Part shown: piece by piece, positions 15,077 to 23,741 of the stretch
How the letters are laid out: each line of letters opens with the position of its first letter
Numbering within the stretch: the first letter of the stretch is position 1
Origin: an uncultured Clostridia bacterium
Lineage (GTDB): Bacteria > Bacillota > Clostridia > Christensenellales > Aristaeellaceae
Length of the DNA: 31,055 nt
Direction of reading: 5' to 3'
Assembly: GCA_934643825.1 (NCBI GenBank)
Contig: CAKUCW010000032.1
Coordinates: forward strand, 1 to 31,055
Notes under the pieces: model-generated
Seen by the model: the letters and a program-made list of their open reading frames with translations, nothing else
Told to the model about the DNA's origin: nothing
Database searches by the model: none
Made by a program: the position numbers and the translations under genes

Positions 15077-15640
15077 GTGAGCAAAAAGCAAAAGAGCAAA
15101 CAGAGTCAGAAACAATGGATCATAACCGTTGTGTTGTTGTCGTTTGGTCTTTCTGTCGTAATGTCTGTATTGACGAGCCTGTTTGTTGATTCGGCAGGGC
15201 TTTTGGTTGCGTTGATTGCGCTCATTATTCTGATTTCAATCGGCATTATTACCGACATAATCGGTACTGCGGTCACATCAGCGGATGAGCGGCCGTTTAT
15301 TGCCATGGCATCAAAAAAAATCAGCGGCGCGAAGCAAGCGCTCCGACTGATTCGCAAGGCAGAGAGGGTTTCCAGCCTACTTAATGACGTGGCAGGCGAC
15401 ATCGTTGGCGTTGTCAGCGGTTCCGCAGGTTCGGTCATTGCTATGTATTTAGTGTCAATGGGTCTTCCGACGGCGATTGCTTCCGTAGTAATTACGGCGT
15501 GTATTTCCGCATTTATGATCGGCGGAAAGGCTGTCGGAAAATCGTTCGCCATAGCGAAGAGCAATGCTATTGTACTCTATGTCGGAAAGGCAATGGGGCT
15601 TTTTGAAAGCAAAAAGTACAAGAACGGCAAGAAAAAATAG
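15077..15640 (+). CDS. oapA: OapA, OLE RNA-associated membrane protein
   Basis: A 187-residue membrane protein. A Lys/Gln-rich N-terminus (1-13) precedes helices at about 14-36 and 41-60. A loop with Asp70-Glu71 follows, then a conserved-looking basic segment SKKISGAKQALRLIRKAERV, and further helices at about 104-128 and 131-150. The tail is Lys-rich. The loop and following segment recall the DUF21/CNNM membrane domain, which links with the proposed role of OLE in Mg2+ homeostasis. OapA is the protein partner that brings OLE RNA to the membrane. GTG 15077 has GGAG eight bases upstream; the frame is open from 15050 without a better site. Basic ends suit RNA binding. Confidence 0.86.
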   Translation: MSKKQKSKQSQKQWIITVVLLSFGLSVVMSVLTSLFVDSAGLLVALIALIILISIGIITDIIGTAVTSADERPFIAMASKKISGAKQALRLIRKAERVSSLLNDVAGDIVGVVSGSAGSVIAMYLVSMGLPTAIASVVITACISAFMIGGKAVGKSFAIAKSNAIVLYVGKAMGLFESKKYKNGKKK

Positions 15641-15672
15641 ACTGAGAAAGAAACAGAGGGGAGGTGCGGGCG

Positions 15673-17565
15673 ATGACCGTATTGCCGAATATACAAGGAC
15701 CGGAAGATGTAAAACGCCTGAGCACCGCGCAGCTTGATGAATTGGCGGGTGAAATACGGCAGACGATTATCGATACCGTATCGCGTCAAGGCGGACATTT
15801 AGCGTCAAATCTGGGTGATGTGGAACTGACGATTGCATTGCACAGGGCGTTTTCCAGCCCGACGGATCAATTGGTTTTTGATGTCGGACATCAGATTTAC
15901 GCCCATAAACTGCTGACAGGCAGACAGGAACAGTTCAGCACGTTGCGTTCCTACCACGGCATGAGCGGTTTCCCCTGCCACGCAGAGAGCGAACATGATT
16001 TGTTTGATACGGGGCATTCTTCTACGTCAATCTCCATGGCGCTTGGATTGGCACGCGCCCGTGATTTGAAGCATGAGAATTATCATGTTGTAGCCATTGT
16101 GGGCGATGGTGCATTGACGGGCGGCATGTGTTACGAGGCGATGAACGACGCGGGTAACGGGCATACAAGATTAATCGTTATTCTTAACGATAATGAAATG
16201 TCGATATCCAAGAATGTCGGTGCGTTGTCTGATTATTTTAAACATCTGCGTGCAAGTGCGTCCTGGTATGGCGGGAAAAAGCGCATCCGTGATCAGGTCA
16301 TGGGCATTCCGCTCATCGGAAAACCACTGGCACATTTGATGGAAAACGCTAAAAACATGGTCAAGTCGATCACAACAGGCGGCGAAATGTTTGAAGCATT
16401 GGGTTTCCGCTATCTTGGACCCTTTGATGGGCACAATATCGAAGAGATGACCCATGTTTTTGAAGAAGCCAAAATGGTGAGTGATACGCCTCTGCTGATT
16501 CATATCATTACGCAAAAGGGACATGGCTACGATCTTGCAGAGCGGCAGCCGGAAAAGTTCCATGGCGTTGCGCCGTTCCGCGTCGAAAACGGCATGAAGC
16601 GCAACCAGATTCAAAAAGAGAGCGCAGCACAAGCTGCAGGAAAAGAACTGATTGCGATGGCTGCGGAGGATTCTCGTGTTGTTGCGGTAACGGCGGCTAT
16701 GGCAGCGGGAACAGGATTATCGGAGTTTGCATCGAATTATCCTGAACGCTTTTTCGATGTGGGTATTGCGGAACAGCATGCGGTCAGCATGTCGTCAGGC
16801 ATGGCACGAGGCGGCTATCGCCCGTATTTTGCAGTCTATTCAACGTTTTTGCAGCGTGCGTATGACCAAATTGTACATGACGTATGTCTGCAAAATCTTC
16901 CGGTGTGTATCCTTTCGGATCATGTGGGACTGGTTGGCGACGACGGAAAAACGCATCACGGCGTGCTGAGTGTGCCGATGCTGCTGAGCATTCCGAACCT
17001 GACACTGCTTGCGCCGCGTGATACACAGCAAATTCGGCAGGCGGTTCGTGCGACGCTCAAACTGGAAGGACCGTGCGTTGTTCAGTATCCCAAGGAAGGA
17101 ATTGAGCCCTTTACGGGAAACATGGAGGCGCAGGCGTTTGAGATCGGGCGTTGGCAAACGCTTGTGTCCGGCAATGATGCCGCTATTCTGGCATATGGCA
17201 GAATGAGCCTGCATGCAGTAAGAGCGTCGGCTATTTTAAAGGAGCGAGGAATGTCGGTCGCCGTGATCGACTGCTGTTCACTCAAGCCAATGGATCTGGA
17301 TTGCCTGCATGCACTTTTTGCACAAAAAACAAAGTTGATCACGCTTGAAGAGGGCGAAATGATCGGCGGATTTGGTTCTGAGATTGCCCGAATTTGCGTG
17401 GAGGAGCATGCCCAGCCTCCCATTCAAATCATCGGTCTTGAAAACAGATTTATTACACACGGTTCCGTTTCGGAACTCCTGCATGAATGCGGGCTGATGC
17501 CTGAACAGATTGCGGAGCGGATCGAATCGCTGCTTAAACATGAGGAGAGAAACCATGTCGGATAA
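15673..17565 (+). CDS. dxs: 1-deoxy-D-xylulose-5-phosphate synthase
   Basis: First enzyme of the MEP isoprenoid pathway: it joins pyruvate and glyceraldehyde 3-phosphate using thiamine diphosphate. The 630-residue length is standard. The protein has HLASNLGDVELTIALH near the start, FDVGHQIYAHKLLTGR, the ThDP motif GDGALTGG (144-151) ending with LNDNEMSIS, and the second-domain DVGIAEQHAV with the catalytic Glu367. The C-terminal transketolase domain ends near residue 620. GGGGAGG lies just upstream of ATG 15673; the in-frame GTG 15664 overlaps that site and is not favoured. Its end overlaps tlyA by 11 bases. Confidence 0.96.
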   Translation: MTVLPNIQGPEDVKRLSTAQLDELAGEIRQTIIDTVSRQGGHLASNLGDVELTIALHRAFSSPTDQLVFDVGHQIYAHKLLTGRQEQFSTLRSYHGMSGFPCHAESEHDLFDTGHSSTSISMALGLARARDLKHENYHVVAIVGDGALTGGMCYEAMNDAGNGHTRLIVILNDNEMSISKNVGALSDYFKHLRASASWYGGKKRIRDQVMGIPLIGKPLAHLMENAKNMVKSITTGGEMFEALGFRYLGPFDGHNIEEMTHVFEEAKMVSDTPLLIHIITQKGHGYDLAERQPEKFHGVAPFRVENGMKRNQIQKESAAQAAGKELIAMAAEDSRVVAVTAAMAAGTGLSEFASNYPERFFDVGIAEQHAVSMSSGMARGGYRPYFAVYSTFLQRAYDQIVHDVCLQNLPVCILSDHVGLVGDDGKTHHGVLSVPMLLSIPNLTLLAPRDTQQIRQAVRATLKLEGPCVVQYPKEGIEPFTGNMEAQAFEIGRWQTLVSGNDAAILAYGRMSLHAVRASAILKERGMSVAVIDCCSLKPMDLDCLHALFAQKTKLITLEEGEMIGGFGSEIARICVEEHAQPPIQIIGLENRFITHGSVSELLHECGLMPEQIAERIESLLKHEERNHVG

Positions 17566-18373
17566 AAAACGGGTGGATGTTGCGCTGGTTGAACGCGGCT
17601 TGGCACAAAGCCGGGAAAAGGCGCAAGCGCTGGTCATGTCCGGCGTGGTATATATCGGAGAAAACAAGGTAGACAAGGCGTCCATGCAGGTGACGCCTGA
17701 AGACGAATTGGTCGTCAGGCAGACAGGGACGGGCTATGTGAGCCGTGGCGCATTGAAACTCGAAAAGGGACTGTCGTTTTTCGGTGTAAGTGCCAAGGAC
17801 CGCGTTGCGATGGATTTAGGCGCATCGACCGGCGGCTTTACGGATGTGCTTTTGCAAAATGGTGCTGCACATGTGTATTCGATTGACGTCGGATACGGTC
17901 AGCTAGATTGGAAGCTGCGTAACGATCCCCGTGTAACGGTTATGGAGAGAACGAACGCACGCTATCTCAAACCGGAAGATCTTCCGCTTCAGCCGACATT
18001 GGGCGTCATGGACGTATCGTTCATTTCGATTACAAAGATTCTGCCGTCTGCTGCTGCCATTATGGGGGAGAAAGGCGAATTCATTTCACTGATCAAACCA
18101 CAGTTTGAAGCGGGTCGTGACCGCGTCGGGAAAAAAGGCGTCGTTCGTGATGCACAGGTTCATTTGGACGTTGTCAAAGAGATTCTTGAGTTTATCGAGA
18201 CGGATATGGGATGGACGGCACAGAATCTCTCCTTTTCGCCGATCAAAGGTCCCGAGGGAAACATTGAGTTTCTGGTTCATATTCTGCCGAAGAGCCGGGC
18301 GACGCACAGCGTGACCCAGGAAGAAGCGGCAGATGTTGTCAGGCAAGCGCATGAAGCGCTCAGCAATGCATAA
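17555..18373 (+). CDS. tlyA: TlyA family rRNA 2'-O-methyltransferase
   Basis: A 272-residue protein with an N-terminal S4 RNA-binding domain (about 5-65; VDVALVERGLAQSREKAQAL) and a FtsJ-like SAM methyltransferase domain. The SAM motif is MDLGASTGGFTDVLL (from residue 86), and the catalytic region includes GVMDVSFISITKILP and LIKPQFEAGRD. TlyA methylates ribose at specific 16S/23S rRNA cytidines in actinobacteria; the Bacillota form is likely 23S-specific, but I cannot tell which site. GAGGAGA precedes ATG 17555, inside the dxs end. Its position between dxs and nadK/argR is typical. Confidence 0.93.
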   Translation: MSDKKRVDVALVERGLAQSREKAQALVMSGVVYIGENKVDKASMQVTPEDELVVRQTGTGYVSRGALKLEKGLSFFGVSAKDRVAMDLGASTGGFTDVLLQNGAAHVYSIDVGYGQLDWKLRNDPRVTVMERTNARYLKPEDLPLQPTLGVMDVSFISITKILPSAAAIMGEKGEFISLIKPQFEAGRDRVGKKGVVRDAQVHLDVVKEILEFIETDMGWTAQNLSFSPIKGPEGNIEFLVHILPKSRATHSVTQEEAADVVRQAHEALSNA

Positions 18374-18391
18374 GCGCGAGGAGGATCGATC

Positions 18392-19276
18392 ATGATTCGC
18401 AGCGTCATGTTTTATTTGAACCAAAACAAACCGTCGGTCTGTGAGGCCGTTCGGGATGGGGCTAAACTCTGCCGCCAGAAGGGACTTGTGCCGGTTTTCT
18501 TTGAAAGCGACCGGCGGTTTCTTTGTGAACAGCTAGGGTCAGAGTTTGAGCAGGAAACCTACCTGTCCGAACCGGATTCGGCTCGAATTGATATGATCTT
18601 TGTCTTTGGCGGCGACGGAACCATGCTGCGTGCGCTTGATCTCTATGTGGATCGGGATATTCCCATGCTGGGAATCAATCTCGGCAGGCTTGGATTTTTG
18701 CTGGAAACGCAAATACATGAGCTTCCCGAGGCATTTGACGCGCTGATTAAGGGTGAATATACGATTGAGCATCGTATGATGCTGCATGTGGACGGTATAT
18801 GTGAGGGCAAAACAGTTCGCGCATATGCAACCAATGAGGTCAGTATATCACGCGGCTTGTCTCAGCGGATGATTGCGCTGGATGCACGGATAGGTGAGAC
18901 ACTCGTCGATCATTATATCGCGGATGGCGTTGTACTTGCCAGCCCGACCGGTTCGACTGCATATTCACTTTCAGCAGGCGGTCCGATTGTTAGCCCGGAT
19001 GTCCCGTGTTTTGTGTTGAACCCGATCTGTCCGCACTCTCTTCAGTCCAGACCCATTGTTTTATCTGCCAATGAAAAGGTTACGCTTGCTCTGAATATGA
19101 AGGAGATGCGTGAGGGCATACAGCTTTCTGTTGATGGTCAGGCAATCAGCTGCATGCGCAATGGCGAAAACATAACGGTGTCGCGCTCGAAGCATGACGC
19201 TCAGTTGGTTCGCTTTCCGCGTGAACGAAATTTCTTTTCTTTGTTAAAGGACAAACTCTCGCAATGGAGTTTGTAA
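18392..19276 (+). CDS. nadK: NAD kinase
   Basis: A 294-residue enzyme that phosphorylates NAD to NADP. It contains the GGDGT motif (FVFGGDGTMLRAL, near residue 73), NLGRLGFL, the NEVSISRG segment, and the substrate loop DGVVLASPTGSTAYSLSAGG. GAGGAGG lies nine bases before ATG 18392. It follows tlyA by 18 bases in the common tlyA-nadK-argR-recN order. Confidence 0.95.
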   Translation: MIRSVMFYLNQNKPSVCEAVRDGAKLCRQKGLVPVFFESDRRFLCEQLGSEFEQETYLSEPDSARIDMIFVFGGDGTMLRALDLYVDRDIPMLGINLGRLGFLLETQIHELPEAFDALIKGEYTIEHRMMLHVDGICEGKTVRAYATNEVSISRGLSQRMIALDARIGETLVDHYIADGVVLASPTGSTAYSLSAGGPIVSPDVPCFVLNPICPHSLQSRPIVLSANEKVTLALNMKEMREGIQLSVDGQAISCMRNGENITVSRSKHDAQLVRFPRERNFFSLLKDKLSQWSL

Positions 19277-19301
19277 GTAATATCATCCGAGGAGGACGTT
19301 T

Positions 19302-19751
19302 ATGAAGTCTAAGCGGCAGGCTTTAATTCGAGAAATTGTAGAAAGCCAGAGTATTCAGACGCAGGAGGAGCTTGCCGAAGCTCTGCGTGTGCATGGCATG
19401 GTCGTTACGCAGGCGACTGTTTCACGCGACATCAAGGAGATGCACCTGCTGAAGGTGTTGGCCGAGGATGGTAACTACCGTTACGCTACGATTGATAAAA
19501 ACGACCAGGGCGTAGGCGATCGATTGATTCGCATGCTCTCTGATTCGGTTGTCGATCTGAACAGTGCAAACAACCTGATTGTGATTAAAACCATTTCCGG
19601 AAGTGCTCATGTTGCTGCGGAAGCGGTGGACAGCCTGCGCTGGCCGGAAGTGTTGGGCACCATTGCGGGTGATAATACAATTTTAATCATCGTTCGCTCC
19701 AACGAAGAGGTTGAAGCGGTCATTCGCAGATTCAAAAATATCGTCAAGTAA
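19302..19751 (+). CDS. argR: Arginine repressor ArgR
   Basis: A 149-residue regulator. The N-terminal winged helix (about 1-70) has the pattern RQALIREIVESQSIQTQEEL and the recognition helix QATVSRDIKEMHLLK. The C-terminal hexamer and arginine-binding domain includes the GDNTILIIVRS element with the key Asp. It represses arginine synthesis and activates breakdown when arginine is bound. GAGGAGG precedes ATG 19302. No convincing ARG box was found near its own start; its targets lie outside the window. Confidence 0.95.
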   Translation: MKSKRQALIREIVESQSIQTQEELAEALRVHGMVVTQATVSRDIKEMHLLKVLAEDGNYRYATIDKNDQGVGDRLIRMLSDSVVDLNSANNLIVIKTISGSAHVAAEAVDSLRWPEVLGTIAGDNTILIIVRSNEEVEAVIRRFKNIVK

Positions 19752-19776
19752 TTGACTGACGGAGGACGGCAAGGCT

Positions 19777-21519
19777 ATGCTTTTGCAGCTCAGTATTCAT
19801 CATCTTGCATTGATCAACGATATGACGATTGACTTTGAACCCGGCATGAATGTCATGACAGGCGAAACCGGTGCGGGCAAGTCAATTGTAGTTGATGCGG
19901 TTAATTTGGTACTCGGAGAACGCGCAGACCGGGATTTGATTACAAACGGAGAAATGAAAGCGCGTGTGGAAGCTGTATTTGATATCGCAGACAACGAAAA
20001 GGTCAAATCGCTTTTGAATGAGCTGACCTTGACCGGCGATGATGATGTCGCATCAATTTCGCGTGAACTAACTAGCTCCGGACGCAACATCTGTCGAATT
20101 AACGGAACGATTGTTCCTTTGCAAACGCTCAGACAGGTTTCTGCTCAACTGTTGGATATTCACGGTCAGCATGAGCATCAGCTTCTTCTGGATAGTAAAA
20201 ACCATATCGGGTATCTCGATGAATATGCGGCGGATGAGATTCGTCCGCTGCTTGAGCAGAATCAGAGCGCTTATGCAGCATGGAAGCAGACCGCACAGAA
20301 ACTCTCCCGTCTGCGTAAGAGTGTAGCGGAACGCGAACAGCGCATTGATATGCTTCGCTTTCAGCTGGAAGAGCTTCGGAGTGCGCAGTTGACGGCAGGA
20401 GAAGAAGAAGAGCTCGAACGCCAGAAGGTTTTTTATCGGAATTCCGGAAAGATCATGGCGGCGTTTGATGAATCCTGTGCGCTGCTGAGCGATGGCGTAG
20501 AGGGCGGTTCTTCGGCGGTCGATCTGCTGAGGGACGGTGTGCGTGCTTTGGAACCGGTCGCATCACTGGATGCGCGATTTGAAACGGTATATGCTCGTCT
20601 TGACGGGCTTTGCTATGAGGTTGAAGATGCAGCACGTGATTTGCGTGATCTGCGAGATGATATGGACTACGATGAAGAGGAAGCCGAACGCGTAGAGGGG
20701 CGGCTCGACCTTCTGCGTCGGCTGAATCGTAAGTATGGCGCCACAACTCAGGATATGATCCGTTATCGGGATAAGATCGAAGCGGAACTCGGCGAGCTGG
20801 AAGATTCCGACGAGGCGGCTGAAAAGCTGGAAAAAGAATATCGCCAACAGACACGTACGCTTGAAGAAATATCTATGAAGCTGACCCATGCGCGTGAAGA
20901 CGCAGCAAGACGATTTGAAAAGGCAATCGTCGAACAGCTTCGGGATCTCGGCATGAAAAATGCCCGGTTGTCCATGGCGTTTGCGCCGCTGGAAGAGGGC
21001 GAGAAAATTCGTGATCGGTTTAGCATACAGGGAACAGATCGCATTGAAATGATGTTCTGCGCGAATTTGGGGCAACCCTTAAAGCCCTTGGCACGCGTGG
21101 CTTCCGGCGGCGAATTGTCGCGCATCATGCTGGCGCTCAAAAACCTTTCTGCTCAAAAGCCGGGGATTCCGAGAAGCATGGTGTTCGATGAGATTGATAC
21201 CGGCATCAGTGGACGCATGGCTCAGGTTGTTGCTGAGAAAATGAGCCAGATCGGCGATCATCATCAGGTCATTTGTGTGACGCATCTTCCGCAGATTGCT
21301 GCTATGGCGGATGCTCAGTATCTGGTACGCAAATATGATGAGAACGGCGCAACACGCACGGAAGTCACTCGCTTGAATGAAAACCAGCGTGCACAGGAGA
21401 TTGCTCGCATGGTAGGCGGAGCCACCTGCGAAAGCGAAAGCAGCATACGTCATGCGGCAGTTATGCTCGCTGAGGCAAAAGAGCGCAAGCAGGCGCTTCG
21501 CGCCGTTATTGATGCATAA
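19777..21519 (+). CDS. recN: DNA repair protein RecN
   Basis: A 580-residue SMC-like ATPase that acts early in double-strand break repair. The N-terminal Walker A is GETGAGKS (29-36). A long central coiled coil (about 150-380, Glu/Arg-rich) connects to the C-terminal half with LSRIMLALKNL, the signature RVASGGELSR and the Walker B SMVFDEIDTGISG. The D-loop and VTHLPQIA segments follow. The length matches the family. GGAGGA lies about ten bases before ATG 19777. It ends the OLE-dxs gene run, with a two-way terminator after it. Confidence 0.96.
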   Translation: MLLQLSIHHLALINDMTIDFEPGMNVMTGETGAGKSIVVDAVNLVLGERADRDLITNGEMKARVEAVFDIADNEKVKSLLNELTLTGDDDVASISRELTSSGRNICRINGTIVPLQTLRQVSAQLLDIHGQHEHQLLLDSKNHIGYLDEYAADEIRPLLEQNQSAYAAWKQTAQKLSRLRKSVAEREQRIDMLRFQLEELRSAQLTAGEEEELERQKVFYRNSGKIMAAFDESCALLSDGVEGGSSAVDLLRDGVRALEPVASLDARFETVYARLDGLCYEVEDAARDLRDLRDDMDYDEEEAERVEGRLDLLRRLNRKYGATTQDMIRYRDKIEAELGELEDSDEAAEKLEKEYRQQTRTLEEISMKLTHAREDAARRFEKAIVEQLRDLGMKNARLSMAFAPLEEGEKIRDRFSIQGTDRIEMMFCANLGQPLKPLARVASGGELSRIMLALKNLSAQKPGIPRSMVFDEIDTGISGRMAQVVAEKMSQIGDHHQVICVTHLPQIAAMADAQYLVRKYDENGATRTEVTRLNENQRAQEIARMVGGATCESESSIRHAAVMLAEAKERKQALRAVIDA

Positions 21520-21549
21520 AGCGAGACAGGTTTGCTGTTGAACAGCATT

Positions 21550-21599
21550 AAAAAAGGTGATTGCCTTCTTCCAAATCGGAGGAAAAGCAGTCACCTTTT
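21550..21599. terminator. Two-way terminator between recN and the VanW gene
   Basis: Arms AAAAGGTGA and TCACCTTTT (near 21552-21560 and 21591-21599) pair, and the stem continues after single mismatches with TGC/GCA and then a few more pairs. The A-run before and the T-run after mean it can end transcription from recN and from the converging minus-strand gene. Confidence 0.8.
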
Positions 21600-21604
21600 C
21601 GTGA

Positions 21605-22678
21605 TTATGCGCCTTTGCGAATGACAATGCAGAGTGCACCATTTTGTACGGTACAGTCAATGACAATCGGAAAATCAAAATCAATTTTAAATTCAAGATT
21701 CAGCTTGATGACGCCGCCCTCGCTGCTGCGTCCAACTGCCGCATCAACACCGTGCGGAGCATAGGTCGCACCGCTCGGTCCATGCGCATGGCGATAAATG
21801 ATCGAGATTCCTTGCGGGAGCTGCAGAAGAGCATTGTAGAGCGTTGTGGAAACCTGACATGCGCCGCCGCCTGAACCGGCGACGGCTTCACCGTTGATCA
21901 AAACGGGGGAATCCATATAACCGCGGCTTTTGCGGTAAGGTCCGGCAATCGCGTCAAAATCAAAGATGGAACCTGCCGCATAGACGCCGTTGATATATTC
22001 ACAGCCAACTCGGAGATTCTCCATACGACCGATGTTCAACTCAGTTTTTCTAAGCGAATAGAACGTAGTAAACGCGGCGATGATATCACCTTGTTGTGCA
22101 TAATCCGAATCAGGCGCAACAGGCGTCAATTCTTTGATATCGCCCACGTACATATATCCGATCACACGTTTATATGGCACGACTGCCCAGCCGTCCTGAA
22201 TGAGCCAGATGCTGAAGCGAGAGTCGGCAGCGAGTGTAACGAGTTGTTCTGAGGATACATCCGGTTCGGCATAGAGCGCAGTATCGACGGCGGTTACGGC
22301 GACAAAACGATTGGGAACGACGCCATATGGGGCAACATCGCCGGAAACCGGTGTGATCTGATCGACGTTGTGGCGCCCGACATAGTAGATGCCTGCATCG
22401 GATTGCCAACAGAAGAGCCATTCCTGGTCAAAACCGAATATTTGAACGGTGTCGCCCGCTTTAAGAACGCCTACGGATGGGCTCTCTTTGTCGGCTTGGC
22501 TGCGCATGTTCATGGCTATTTTAGCTTGACCGGTATACAGGATCTTGGGGGTTCCGTCAGCATTTGCATGGCGCATTGCTTCCTCAAAACAAATCGTGGT
22601 ACCAGTATCGGCAGAAGCATAAACGGGAAGAAAAACTGCCAACAGGCAGATCAAAAGCGTAATCAGCGTGTTTCGCAC
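21605..22678 (-). CDS. Secreted SH3-domain and VanW-domain protein
   Basis: A 357-residue exported protein. The signal peptide (VRNTLITLLICLLAVFLPV, cleaved near residue 24 after ASA) is followed by two SH3-like cell-wall-binding modules (about 45-105 and 115-180; the first has the typical NMRSQADKESPSVGVLKAGD). The C-terminal VanW domain (about 195-345) carries the diagnostic GGGACQVSTTLYNALLQLP. VanW is of unknown function, though tied to the cell wall; it is unrelated to resistance by itself. I chose the GTG at 22678-22676 because GGAGG lies seven bases before it; an ATG seven codons earlier lies before that site. It is monocistronic with a strong promoter. Confidence 0.87.
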   Translation of the reverse strand: MRNTLITLLICLLAVFLPVYASADTGTTICFEEAMRHANADGTPKILYTGQAKIAMNMRSQADKESPSVGVLKAGDTVQIFGFDQEWLFCWQSDAGIYYVGRHNVDQITPVSGDVAPYGVVPNRFVAVTAVDTALYAEPDVSSEQLVTLAADSRFSIWLIQDGWAVVPYKRVIGYMYVGDIKELTPVAPDSDYAQQGDIIAAFTTFYSLRKTELNIGRMENLRVGCEYINGVYAAGSIFDFDAIAGPYRKSRGYMDSPVLINGEAVAGSGGGACQVSTTLYNALLQLPQGISIIYRHAHGPSGATYAPHGVDAAVGRSSEGGVIKLNLEFKIDFDFPIVIDCTVQNGALCIVIRKGA

Positions 22679-22729
22679 AGGGTAGCCTCCATCAATCATT
22701 CAAGCTGAATAAGGGACATTTATTCTGCC

Positions 22730-22758
22730 ATTATACCGCGAAAATGAGAGCAAGGCAA
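22730..22758 (-). promoter_or_regulatory. Predicted promoter of the VanW gene
   Basis: On the minus strand TTGCCT (22758-22753) and a perfect TATAAT (22735-22730) are separated by 17 bases. The -10 lies about 50 bases before the GTG start. Confidence 0.75.
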
Positions 22759-22797
22759 GTGCTGAACCGGCATAGTTTTGCGTGGAGGTGTTCTGAT

Positions 22798-23268
22798 ATG
22801 GGAAAAAGTTATGTTTTGAAGGAAAAAAACGGGAATGTCTGTGGATTCATCATGCAGACAGGCAGATGCCTGAGTTACCGCATCACAGCTTTACCGACCA
22901 AACCGTTATTGTTGACGATCGTATACGCTGGGGAAGAATACATCAGCATAGCGATAGAAGACAGCGATGAACATCAGCAAAATACGGATAGAAGCGAGCT
23001 GGTTGGCGCATATGCGATGTCTGATGGAAAGCTGCTCATGGATACAGGGGAGGAAGCTTTAAACGCCTATTACACCCGGGAAAACAGTCTTGAACGGACG
23101 ACCCGAATGAATACAAGCGATGCTTGGGATCGCCATGTGGCAACTTATTCGTCAGATAGTTGCCCAACCGTTGCTTTTGCAAAAGAAAGGAGGTGGCCGC
23201 CGCCTCCGTGTGTACTTCAGCCGCGTTTTCAGAACGGTAGATGGATCGATCAATCCATGGGTGTTTGA
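22798..23268 (+). CDS. Unrecognised protein with a Trp-Pro4-Cys motif
   Basis: I do not recognise the family. The 156-residue product is soluble, with no signal or membrane helix. The first ~55 residues look like small beta-strands (GFIMQTGRCLSYRI, then LLLTIVYAGEEYISIAIED). A hydrophilic middle follows (about 60-130), and the C-terminus has RRWPPPPCVLQPRFQNGRW. The Trp-Pro-Pro-Pro-Pro-Cys block looks like a functional tail, perhaps for metal or protein binding, but this is a guess. GGAGG lies nine bases before ATG 22798; the frame from 22744 has no ribosome site. It diverges from the VanW gene. No plus-strand promoter is clear. Confidence 0.6.
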   Translation: MGKSYVLKEKNGNVCGFIMQTGRCLSYRITALPTKPLLLTIVYAGEEYISIAIEDSDEHQQNTDRSELVGAYAMSDGKLLMDTGEEALNAYYTRENSLERTTRMNTSDAWDRHVATYSSDSCPTVAFAKERRWPPPPCVLQPRFQNGRWIDQSMGV

Positions 23269-23501
23269 GAAAAGGACGCATGTCGAAGTGCTTGACTATG
23301 CCGAAAACCGATATCGCGAATATAATGTGTTTTGCGTACAGGTGGTTCAGCGGCGTGTGCGTCAAAGGCTTGTAAAGGTTCAGGTTGACGAATCAATGTG
23401 TCCGGCTCACGCTGAATGGTGCTGTATAAATCGTATGGAGTTACGAGCGAGGCCGGCGTTTTGGGTTTGCTGGCTTTTAAAAGGGCATAAGGCGAAACCA
23501 T
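23250..23501 (-). CDS. Possible small proline-rich protein, weakly supported
   Basis: An 83-residue minus-strand frame with a good ribosome site (GGAGA seven bases before the ATG at 23501) and a possible promoter GGGACA-17-TAGAAT further upstream. The product is rich in Pro, Thr and Ser at the start and basic at the end, with no motif I know. It overlaps the end of the plus-strand gene by 19 bases. A plus-strand frame (to 23608) covers the same bases. It may well be chance. Confidence 0.25.
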   Translation of the reverse strand: MVSPYALLKASKPKTPASLVTPYDLYSTIQREPDTLIRQPEPLQAFDAHAAEPPVRKTHYIRDIGFRHSQALRHASFSQTPMD

Positions 23502-23676
23502 ACGGAAGTCTCCTTTCCGGTTCTGTTCGCTCTTATTCTATGAACGCAGTGATGAATTGTCCCGGCTCATTCGCGGTAAAAGCTCGTTTACTTCGAATTT
23601 ATTCCTGAATCAAAGACCGGAAAGGAAAATAGTACAGCAAAAACAACCGACTTTCCAGCTTTTCTCTAAATTGGGA
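23269..23676. other. About 400 bases of unclear content
   Basis: This gap between the Trp-Pro4-Cys gene and the propeller promoter has overlapping open frames on both strands, and none has a family match. The plus frame from about 23120 to 23608 has no ribosome site; its first half is moderately protein-like, its second half is not. A decayed gene, a frameshifted extension of the upstream gene or a small minus-strand gene are all possible. Confidence 0.4.
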
Positions 23677-23705
23677 TTGAGAAATGCCAAGATTTCATGT
23701 ATAAT
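23677..23705 (+). promoter_or_regulatory. Predicted promoter of the propeller protein gene
   Basis: TTGAGA (23677-23682), a 17-base spacer and a perfect TATAAT (23700-23705), 37 bases before the TTG start codon. Transcription should begin near 23712. Confidence 0.8.
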
Positions 23706-23741
23706 AAGTTCATCGTAGATTGCCGAAATGAGGTGTAAGTT

